This document shows positions 17,309-24,400 of a stretch of 41,627 nucleotides of DNA, piece after piece. Position 1 is the first letter of the stretch; every line of letters begins with the position of its first letter. The stretch is taken from positions 1-41,627 of the forward strand of contig CANPYZ010000024.1 in assembly GCA_947589035.1 (NCBI GenBank). The letters are read 5' to 3'. Source of the DNA: an uncultured Clostridia bacterium. Lineage in GTDB: Bacteria > Bacillota > Clostridia > Oscillospirales > Ruminococcaceae. The position numbers were made by a program, and so were the translations under genes. The notes under the pieces were generated by a model that made no database searches, was not told the DNA's origin, and was given only the letters and a program-made list of their open reading frames with translations.

Positions 17309-18606
17309 TGGCAAAATTACTTGATAAACAGAGATATAAATGCGCATTAGGCGCAATGCAGACCGTTCAGGCAATCACAAGGGCAATTCCGATTTTACAT
17401 TCAGGACCAGGCTGTGCGCAGAAGTTGTCTGATTCCATTGGCAGCAGCGGCTATTTTTCGCCGAATATTTTTCCCTGCACGAGTATCAACGAAAAAGATG
17501 TTGTTTTCGGCGGTGTGAAAAAATTAGAAACAACAATTGAAAACGCTTTAAAAGTCATTGATGCGGATTTGTATGTGGTGTTAAGCGGTTGTATTCCGGA
17601 AATTGTCGGAGATGATACCGGCGAAGTGGTAAGCCGTTTTGAAAATGCCGAAAAGCCTGTAATTTACGCTTCTACAGCTGGCTTTAAAGGCAATAATTAC
17701 AAAGGTCATGAACAAGTAATTGATGCCATTATTGAACAATATCTTGAATATTCAGAAGAAAAAGAACAAGGACTTGTGAACATTTGGGCAGATGTGCCGT
17801 ATCAGGATTTGTTCTGGCTGGGTAATATTCGTGAACTGGAGAAGTTAATTGCAGAAATCGGACTCACACCGAATACGATTTTCGGGTATGGACACGGAAT
17901 TGAAAACATTAACAAAATTCCGAAAGCACAATTCAATCTTCTTGTTTCGCCGTGGGTTTCCGTTGGCAATATGAAGAAAATGGAGAAAAAATTAGGCATT
18001 CCTTACCTGCATTATCCTACTTTACCTATAGGCGCATTCGAAACAAGTAAATTTTTGCGTGCTGTCGGAGAATTTGCCGGTATTCCGTCCGAAAACGTGG
18101 AAAACGTCATCACCGAACACGAAAAATATTATTACTATCTCATTGAACGTTATGCAGATATGTTCTTGGAAACTCGTGTTATGGCGAAACAATTTTCCGT
18201 TGTGGCAGATGCGCAATATTCGCTGGGAATGACGAAATTTCTCGTGAATGATTTAGGGCTTGTTCCGGCGAAACAATTTATTACAGACGATACGCCGAAA
18301 AATTTTCAAGAGCAAATCCGGGCAGAATTTGCGAATCTAAATTATGGCATTAAGGCAGAAGTGGAATTTGAAACGGACAGTTACAAGATTCATCATGAAA
18401 TTGAATCGCATGATTATCACGGTTATCCGTTAATTTTAGGCAGTTACTACGAGAAAGAAATCACTGAGAAACTTTTCGGTCACTATCTGAATATTTCATG
18501 GCCTGTACAGGACAAAGTGGTTTTAGATGATTTCTATGTTGGCTATACAGGCGGAATCAGACTGATTGAAGATATTTATTCCGTTGCCGTCCAGCGTTGG
18601 AATTGA
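17308..18606 (+). CDS. NifK-like reductase subunit
   Basis: 432 residues, shorter than NifK of nitrogenase (about 520) mostly at the N-terminus. The P-cluster ligands are preserved: Cys12 (RYKCALGAMQ), Cys36 (HSGPGCAQKL) and Cys95 (LSGCIPEIVGDD). INEKDVVFGGVKKL matches the nitrogenase QEKDIVFGG segment. It should pair with the NifD-like subunit as an alpha2beta2 enzyme that receives electrons from the NifH-like protein. Translation is coupled to the NifD-like gene (TAATG). The Cys-free loop regions and short N-terminus distinguish it from NifK proper and from NifN. Confidence 0.88.
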   Translation: MAKLLDKQRYKCALGAMQTVQAITRAIPILHSGPGCAQKLSDSIGSSGYFSPNIFPCTSINEKDVVFGGVKKLETTIENALKVIDADLYVVLSGCIPEIVGDDTGEVVSRFENAEKPVIYASTAGFKGNNYKGHEQVIDAIIEQYLEYSEEKEQGLVNIWADVPYQDLFWLGNIRELEKLIAEIGLTPNTIFGYGHGIENINKIPKAQFNLLVSPWVSVGNMKKMEKKLGIPYLHYPTLPIGAFETSKFLRAVGEFAGIPSENVENVITEHEKYYYYLIERYADMFLETRVMAKQFSVVADAQYSLGMTKFLVNDLGLVPAKQFITDDTPKNFQEQIRAEFANLNYGIKAEVEFETDSYKIHHEIESHDYHGYPLILGSYYEKEITEKLFGHYLNISWPVQDKVVLDDFYVGYTGGIRLIEDIYSVAVQRWN

Positions 18607-18615
18607 GGTGGGAAC

Positions 18616-19017
18616 ATGCCCTATAAAATTGCCGTTGCGACTTCTGACGGCGTGAACATTGACCGAACTTTCGGTTCTGCGGAATATTTCACCATCTATG
18701 AAGTAAATGAGAAAAATTTTACTTTTGCTGAAAAAAGAACTTTTCAGGAATTACAAGAAATTTCTCTTGAAAACTGTGAAAACGGCTGTAATTCAGGTTG
18801 TGGGAATGGCTGCGGAAATGGCGGACATTCCGGAAAAGTGGAAGTCATTGCAGACTGTCGCTGTGTTGTCTGTCTGAAAATTGGTTTTCCCATTAGAAAA
18901 CAACTTGAAAAGCTTGCTATTTCGGTTTTTGATGTGAATTGTTCTGTTGATGAGGCATTGCAGAAGATTACAGCATATTACCAGAGAATTGACAATCATG
19001 AATCACTAAGAAAATAG
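18616..19017 (+). CDS. NifX-type cofactor-binding protein 2 with Cys-rich insert
   Basis: 133 residues. The same fold as the protein at 13582 (YKIAVATSDGVNIDRTFGSAEYFTIYEV, shown as IAVATSDGV and FTIYEV) but with an insert at about 55-74: CENGCNSGCGNGCGNGGHSG, four Cys spaced by three residues plus a His. The insert looks made for binding metal or a cluster. More Cys follow in DCRCVVCLK. Placed 9 bases after the NifK-like gene with GGTGGG upstream. Probable role: cofactor or metal carrier for the NifDK-like enzyme. The two NifX-like copies flank the structural genes, so they may act at different maturation steps. Confidence 0.8.
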   Translation: MPYKIAVATSDGVNIDRTFGSAEYFTIYEVNEKNFTFAEKRTFQELQEISLENCENGCNSGCGNGCGNGGHSGKVEVIADCRCVVCLKIGFPIRKQLEKLAISVFDVNCSVDEALQKITAYYQRIDNHESLRK

Positions 19018-19034
19018 AGATATTGACAACAATT

Positions 19035-19084
19035 AACCGGACAATTAAAAATTTTTCATTTTGCTGATTTTCAATTGTCCGGTT
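19035..19084 (+). terminator. Large inverted repeat before the ABC importer genes
   Basis: AACCGGACAATT (19035-19046) and AATTGTCCGGTT (19073-19084) pair perfectly over 12 bases with a 26-base loop, followed by TTG. It sits between the second NifX-like gene and the importer lipoprotein gene. The short T-run suggests a leaky terminator or an mRNA processing/stability structure rather than a full stop. Confidence 0.6.
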
Positions 19085-19107
19085 TTGCATTAGAAAGAGG
19101 TAACATA

Positions 19108-20190
19108 ATGAAAATCTTAAAGAAACTTTTTTCGCTCGTTTTAGGTTTAATAGTAACGTTTGCATTATTGTTCACAGGTTGCAGCAGTAATCAAGACAGT
19201 GAAAAAAGTGCTGAGGAGGAATACGTTTTTAAAATAGGAACAGCAAATGGTTCTCTTTGCTTAGCTCCGCTTCATATTGCAGCAGATAACGGATATTTTG
19301 AGGAAGAATTTAAAAATGCCGGTATCCCGTATGAACTTGTGGAAATTGACATTCAGCAAACTTCTGATTTGATTACGTCAGGAAAAATAGATGCCTGCGT
19401 TGGACTTGCCGGAAGTTTTATACCACAAATTGACAGTGGGCTGGAAATCGCTTTCACCACAGGTATTCACACAGGCTGCACGAAATATTACACGAAAGCC
19501 GATTCTGGAATAGAAGATATGGCAGACCTGAAAGGAAAAAAGATTGGTGTTCCAGGTATGAGTGATTCTTCCGTTGTCGCACTGAAACGTATTCTTCATG
19601 ACTTAGGAATTGGTGTCAGCGGAGACAACATGGAAATTGAACTTATTGTGTATAATTTAACAGATTTGCCGCTTGCTTTAGAAAATGGTGCAGTAGATGC
19701 GGTTGCTTTGCATGATCCGGTAGCCTCATCGGCTGAAAGCGAATACGGCCTCAAAAAAATTTTTGATTTGACAGAAGACGGTAAATTTGCAAATGAATAT
19801 TGCTGCGCAGGTTTTGTCACGACATCTGCCGCCGCTGAACATCCTGAAGCCACTGCCGCTTATACAAGAGCGTTAATGAAAGCTTCCGCATATGTTCAGG
19901 CTGAACCGGAAAATTCCGCTAAGCTCCAGATTGACAACAATCAATGCTCCGGAGAGTTGGAAAATAATGCAAAATTGTTAGCATCATATAATTATCAGCC
20001 TTCTGTCAGTGCAATAGAAGAGACATTCCGTAATTCCTGCACAGATTTGCTGGAAATCGGTGATTTGAAAGAAGGCAGGGACATTGCTCAATTTACGTCA
20101 GAACACGTTGTTAAATTTGATGATGTTCCTGACAGTTATACATATGATGATGGAACTTTTACAAGCATTGACGATAAAAAAAATAAGTGA
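19108..20190 (+). CDS. ABC importer substrate-binding lipoprotein (SsuA/NMT1 type)
   Basis: 360 residues. A lipoprotein signal (lipobox LFTGC at about 23-27) anchors it outside the membrane. The body is an NMT1/THI5-like or SsuA-type binding protein: FKIGTANGSLCLAPLHIAAD, then DLKGKKIGVPGMSDSS, AVDAVALHDPVA and EHPEATAAYTRALMKA. The family binds nitrate, sulfonates, taurine or pyrimidine precursors. The gene context (cysteine synthase and nitrogenase-like reductase) favours a small organosulfur ligand, which is inference. ATG 19108 has AAAGAGG at good distance; earlier in-frame starts fall in the inverted repeat. Confidence 0.85.
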   Translation: MKILKKLFSLVLGLIVTFALLFTGCSSNQDSEKSAEEEYVFKIGTANGSLCLAPLHIAADNGYFEEEFKNAGIPYELVEIDIQQTSDLITSGKIDACVGLAGSFIPQIDSGLEIAFTTGIHTGCTKYYTKADSGIEDMADLKGKKIGVPGMSDSSVVALKRILHDLGIGVSGDNMEIELIVYNLTDLPLALENGAVDAVALHDPVASSAESEYGLKKIFDLTEDGKFANEYCCAGFVTTSAAAEHPEATAAYTRALMKASAYVQAEPENSAKLQIDNNQCSGELENNAKLLASYNYQPSVSAIEETFRNSCTDLLEIGDLKEGRDIAQFTSEHVVKFDDVPDSYTYDDGTFTSIDDKKNK

Positions 20191-20204
20191 CTGTTGCGGC
20201 TGAG

Positions 20205-20233
20205 AAAGCCTGATTCACAATCAGGTTTTCTCT
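20205..20233 (+). repeat. Intercistronic hairpin
   Basis: GAGAAAGCCTGATT and AATCAGGTTTTCTC pair around a CAC loop with a single mismatch-type G-U position, with no T-tract after it. Located between the binding-protein and permease genes, a place where such hairpins often stabilise the upstream message and raise binding-protein yield. Confidence 0.55.
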
Positions 20234-20256
20234 CAAACCACAGATTGGAGAAAGAA

Positions 20257-21210
20257 ATGAAAAGATACATCATAAAGTTAGTTTTACCGATAATTGCGGT
20301 TTTGCTTTCCATTGCTGCATATTACGGATTAAGTGACAGCGGAAAACAGAAAGCAACAGATTATCCGTATTATGTATATTTCCTACTGATTATTTCAGGA
20401 ATTTATCTTGTAATTGCTATTATATCAATATTTCTGAAAAATTTCAGAGCAACAGTTGCAGACAATGCACCGCTACTTACAGGCATAATTATTTTCATTG
20501 CTTTAATTAACACTGTTACTGCAAAAACAACAATACTCCCGACATTATATTTTCCGTCTATTGACAGAATTATTGCAATAATTTATGAACAAAGGCAATT
20601 TCTTCTGGAAAATATATTCAGTTCATTTAAACTTCTGATTACTGGATTTATCTGGGGAGCAGCAACAGGATTTCTGACAGGGCTTGCATTAGGATATAAT
20701 AAAAGTGTTGGCTATTGGTTAAATCCTGTCACAAAATTCATTGGTCCAATTCCAACAACGGCATGGATTCCGCTTGCATTAAGCGTTTTCCCGACATCAA
20801 ACAGTGCAAATGTATTTTTAATTGCTTTTGCGGTATGGTTCCCTGTTACATTAATGACAAGCAGCGGTATACAAAGCACAAATCAAGTACATTTTGAAGT
20901 GTCCAGTACGTTAGGTGCATCAACAGTATATAAAATTCTTCATGTAGCCATTCCGAGCGCAATGCCGAGTATATTTTTAGGCATATTCTACGGGACAGTA
21001 TCATCATTTGCAACACTGATGGCTGTAGAAATGAACGGAAATTCAAGCGGAATTGGCTGGTATATCAACTGGCAGAAACAAGTAATGATGTACGACGGCG
21101 TATATGCAGGACTAATTATTATTGCCGTTTTATGCTCCTTAATTTTAACGTTGTTGTTCAAAATAAGAGACCGCATTCTTGTATGGCAGAAAGGAGTAAT
21201 AAAATGGTAG
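20257..21210 (+). CDS. ABC importer permease (SsuC/TauC type)
   Basis: 317 residues. Two N-terminal membrane helices (about 5-20 and 40-60) precede the usual binding-protein-dependent permease core. The coupling (EAA) loop reads VSSTLGASTVYKILHVAIP followed by SAMPSIFLG, and PIPTTAWIPLAL before it is typical of the SsuC/TauC/NrtB group. Start at ATG 20257 with TTGGAGAAAG upstream. The end overlaps the ATPase gene. It would move the ligand caught by the lipoprotein at 19108 into the cytosol. Confidence 0.88.
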   Translation: MKRYIIKLVLPIIAVLLSIAAYYGLSDSGKQKATDYPYYVYFLLIISGIYLVIAIISIFLKNFRATVADNAPLLTGIIIFIALINTVTAKTTILPTLYFPSIDRIIAIIYEQRQFLLENIFSSFKLLITGFIWGAATGFLTGLALGYNKSVGYWLNPVTKFIGPIPTTAWIPLALSVFPTSNSANVFLIAFAVWFPVTLMTSSGIQSTNQVHFEVSSTLGASTVYKILHVAIPSAMPSIFLGIFYGTVSSFATLMAVEMNGNSSGIGWYINWQKQVMMYDGVYAGLIIIAVLCSLILTLLFKIRDRILVWQKGVIKW

Positions 21211-21989
21211 GGAATATTTCTATTCAGCATGTCAGAAAAGAATTTGTGAATCAGGATTCCACGCAGGAAAATATTGTTGCCTTGAATGAGTTCACTCTTG
21301 ATATTCAGCCCGGGGAATTTGTCAGTCTGATTGGACCGTCAGGTTGTGGAAAATCAACATTGTTACGTTTAATTGGCGGATTAGAACGCCCGAGCAGCGG
21401 TTCTATCGTTCTTGACGGTAAGGAAATCAGGAAACCAGGAAGTGACCGTGGGTTTGCGTTTCAGGGTTCTAATCTTTTCCCTTGGCTTACTGTCGAACAA
21501 AATATTTCTTTTGGATTAAAAGCAAGGCATATTTATCAAGACCACAAGCAAGATGTACAGGATTTTATCAATCTGATAGGACTGAATGGATTTGAAAAAT
21601 CTTATCCGCATCAGCTTTCAGGCGGAATGAATCAGCGTGCATCACTGGCAAGAGCGTTAGTCGGTCACCCGAAAGTATTACTTCTTGATGAACCTTTGGG
21701 AGCTTTAGATGCATTTACAAGAATGAATCTACAAAACGAAATTTTGAAAATATGGCAACAGCACAGCATGACCATGATTATGGTGACGCACGATGTGGAC
21801 GAAGCAATATATATGTCTAATAAAGTCGTTGTCATGTCGGCAAGACCGTCAAAAGTAGAAGCAGTAATTGACATTGATTTACCGAGACCCCGTGCCAGAG
21901 CGCAGGATACATTTCAAGTATACCGTTCTAAAATTCTTGATATTCTGAATCTCGGCGGCGATATTGCAGCAATTGAGTATCAGATTTAA
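21204..21989 (+). CDS. ABC importer ATPase (SsuB/TauB type)
   Basis: 261 residues. Walker A GPSGCGKST (44-52), signature LSGGMNQRASLARAL, Walker B VLLLDEPLGALD, switch His in VTHDVDEAIYMS. The family pattern matches SsuB/TauB/NrtD. ATG 21204 has AAAGGAG and overlaps the permease stop by 7 bases. It completes the three-gene importer and drives transport with ATP. Confidence 0.92.
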   Translation: MVGNISIQHVRKEFVNQDSTQENIVALNEFTLDIQPGEFVSLIGPSGCGKSTLLRLIGGLERPSSGSIVLDGKEIRKPGSDRGFAFQGSNLFPWLTVEQNISFGLKARHIYQDHKQDVQDFINLIGLNGFEKSYPHQLSGGMNQRASLARALVGHPKVLLLDEPLGALDAFTRMNLQNEILKIWQQHSMTMIMVTHDVDEAIYMSNKVVVMSARPSKVEAVIDIDLPRPRARAQDTFQVYRSKILDILNLGGDIAAIEYQI

Positions 21990-22022
21990 ATTTTTAGATA
22001 TGAAAATATAGGAGAATATTAA

Positions 22023-23111
22023 ATGAATATGGAATTAACTTTGCAGCAAATTTCAGCAATGCCTGATGATTCTTATTTATTTGTGGATATGCGGAGTAAA
22101 ATTGCTTACCAGAACGGACACATTCCGGAAGCTGTTTTATTCGGCGAAATAACTCACCAATTGCCCAAAAATAAAACAATTATTTTATACTGCACAATTG
22201 GCAGAGAAAGCCTTACCCTTGCTGAAAACTTAAGGGAAAAAGGTTATTCTGCATACAGTCTTTCGGGCGGTTATCGGGCATGGCTGGAAGCTAATTTTGA
22301 AAAGTTCAGCAATGAAGAATTAAAAAGATATGACAGGCAAATCATTCTGCCGCAAGTGGGCGTTGACGGTCAAAGAAAATTAAAAAAGGCGAAAATTTTA
22401 ATTATTGGTGCAGGCGGGCTTGGTTCGCCTGCTGCCTTGTATCTTGCCGGCGCAGGCGTTGGGAAAATTGGCATTATCGATTCCGACAGTGTAAGCATTT
22501 CGAATCTTCAGCGGCAGATTATTCACACAACGGATTCACTTTCCGAAAATAAAGCCATTTCCGCAAAAAAACGCCTTCTTTCGCTGAATCCTGAAATTGA
22601 AGTAACTGCCTATACTGAAAATTTCACGCCTGAAAATGCAGAAAACATTATTCAGAATTATGATTTTGTGATAGATGCGGTAGATAATTTCGAAACAAAA
22701 TTTTTAATTAACGATACTTGCGTATTATTGGAAAAACCTTTTTGTCATGCGGGAATTTTACAATTCGAGGGGCAAGTGATGACGTATGTTCCAGGGAAGG
22801 AATTTCCTTGCTACAGGTGCATTTTTGAAGATATTCCGGAAAATGTCCCGAATTGCAGCCAGGCGGGAATTATTGGTGCAGTGGCTGGAATGATTGGCAG
22901 CATTCAGGCACTCGAAGCAATAAAATATATTTTAGGAATTGGAGAATTACTCACGGGGAAAATTCTTATTATAGACGGTCTTTCAATGAAAACACGAATT
23001 GCAGAATTTCCTGTAAAAAATAAGAACTGTAAAATTTGCGGTGAAAATCCCTTGATAAGAAATATAAAAAATTATACTGAAAAGTATACACTTAATTTAT
23101 GCAAATTGTAA
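22023..23111 (+). CDS. Rhodanese-ThiF/MoeB fusion (E1-like sulfur activation)
   Basis: 362 residues. Residues 1-95 are a rhodanese domain with Cys57 in the active loop (YCTIGRES). Residues 100-345 are an E1-like adenylating domain: RYDRQIILPQVG, nucleotide loop GAGGLGSPAALYLAGAGVG, DSVSISNLQRQ, DAVDNFETK and two CxxC zinc pairs (CYRC, CKIC). Such proteins adenylate the C-terminal glycine of ThiS/MoaD/CysO-type carriers and load it with sulfur. The rhodanese is N-terminal here, whereas in MOCS3-type fusions it is C-terminal. No ubiquitin-like carrier is visible in this operon. Last gene before the terminator, 33 bases after the importer ATPase. Confidence 0.88.
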   Translation: MNMELTLQQISAMPDDSYLFVDMRSKIAYQNGHIPEAVLFGEITHQLPKNKTIILYCTIGRESLTLAENLREKGYSAYSLSGGYRAWLEANFEKFSNEELKRYDRQIILPQVGVDGQRKLKKAKILIIGAGGLGSPAALYLAGAGVGKIGIIDSDSVSISNLQRQIIHTTDSLSENKAISAKKRLLSLNPEIEVTAYTENFTPENAENIIQNYDFVIDAVDNFETKFLINDTCVLLEKPFCHAGILQFEGQVMTYVPGKEFPCYRCIFEDIPENVPNCSQAGIIGAVAGMIGSIQALEAIKYILGIGELLTGKILIIDGLSMKTRIAEFPVKNKNCKICGENPLIRNIKNYTEKYTLNLCKL

Positions 23112-23116
23112 TCATT

Positions 23117-23146
23117 AAAGCACCAGAAAATTCTGGTGCTTTTTGT
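23117..23146. terminator. Terminator of the nitrogenase-like operon
   Basis: AAAGCACCAGAA (23117-23128) pairs with TTCTGGTGCTTT (23131-23142), then TTG. It lies 5 bases after the ThiF-like stop codon. On the minus strand it also has a short T-run and may serve the hsdS gene from the other side. Confidence 0.85.
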
Positions 23147-23222
23147 ATAGCCTTAAGATTCATAAAAATTACCTCACTTTGTTTGAATTTATGATTATAT
23201 GATTAAATGATAATTTAGCGGC

Positions 23223-24362
23223 TTAAATCCTGACCGCTGAAACGTCAATTTCACCGTTCATTAGTTTTGGCAGTAGAGTGTCACGGAGAGCGGAAAGACG
23301 GACATTTTCTATTTTATTTGTTTCATATTTTGACATTAACGTGCCAACGATAGTTTCATATTCAACAAGCATTTTTTCATCAGGTATAATTACAGGAACT
23401 TTTTTAATATCTCCTTGTGTAATCAGTGGCTGGGTTGAACCACGATTCAAAGAATGATAATCTATTCTTTTCAAGATTTGATATAAAAATTCATAAAAAT
23501 TGCTTGTAATTACAAGTGTATTATCAGATGTCCAACATGGAAAATTGATTTTTTGTACTATACCGTGTGTACCTACTCTGCCAATTACAAGGATTTTATC
23601 ATTATGATTAAATTCATTTGTAAAACCCATAACATCAGCAGCCCCCACAAGCGGAATATTTATTTCTTCTGTCATTACATCTGATTTCATGGGAGGACGT
23701 TTGCCACTCGAAATATTGGCAATATCGGCTAAAATACCAATTTTAAATTTATCAGGCGGTATTTTTTCAAAAAAGTAATCATACAACAGCGATGCCTGCT
23801 GTTCTAAATTATCATTTATCGCTGTATTTAGTTCTATCTTGTCATCAATTGCCAACAAAATGCTTGCAATCTGCTTTTGCGTATCTATATCGGGGAAATT
23901 AACTTCAATATTTCTGAAATTTTTCAGAGGTTGTGATAAAGCAGGGACACCGGTCTGATTCGCAAATGAAAGTATTTTGTATTGTCCTTCACGGGAATGA
24001 AAATAATATACCAAATAAGGCACATATACTCTATTTGTATCAAATGTTACCCTGAATTGTCTTTGAGAGCATAGATATTCTTTGAATTTAGAATTTTCTG
24101 GAATATATGCTATTTGTCCTAATGTTCCACTTATCGTAACAATAACATCATTTCGACAAGCAATTGCTCTATGAAGTGACCTCGCTTTTTTCTCTGTTAC
24201 AAATTTTGTAACATTATCTGTTACCTTAAAGCCTTTAAGATTAGCACCATCAATAATCGGAAAACCATAGTCAACAAAACAGGATACTTTCAAATTTGAT
24301 CCAAATGGTCCTGCTGCTATATCTGTAATCACGCTGTTCAATTTTATTGTTTCAGTATACAT
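23223..24362 (-). CDS. hsdS: Type I restriction-modification specificity subunit, orphan
   Basis: 379 residues with two target-recognition domains. TRD1 (about 1-150) and TRD2 (about 205-330) are each followed by a conserved coiled repeat: PDIDTQKQIASILLAIDDKI with NLEQQASLLYDYFF, and ENVRLSALRDTLLPKLMNGEID at the C-terminus. HsdS sets the DNA sequence recognised by the HsdM methylase and HsdR nuclease. Neither hsdM nor hsdR is in the window, so it is an orphan, perhaps serving a complex encoded elsewhere or used for shuffling. ATG 24362 has AGGGCGG 8 bases upstream. It follows the lipoprotein gene by 38 bases. Confidence 0.9.
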   Translation of the reverse strand: MYTETIKLNSVITDIAAGPFGSNLKVSCFVDYGFPIIDGANLKGFKVTDNVTKFVTEKKARSLHRAIACRNDVIVTISGTLGQIAYIPENSKFKEYLCSQRQFRVTFDTNRVYVPYLVYYFHSREGQYKILSFANQTGVPALSQPLKNFRNIEVNFPDIDTQKQIASILLAIDDKIELNTAINDNLEQQASLLYDYFFEKIPPDKFKIGILADIANISSGKRPPMKSDVMTEEINIPLVGAADVMGFTNEFNHNDKILVIGRVGTHGIVQKINFPCWTSDNTLVITSNFYEFLYQILKRIDYHSLNRGSTQPLITQGDIKKVPVIIPDEKMLVEYETIVGTLMSKYETNKIENVRLSALRDTLLPKLMNGEIDVSAVRI

Positions 24363-24400
24363 TGTTATACCGCCCTATTCAATATATTTTTAACAAAAAT

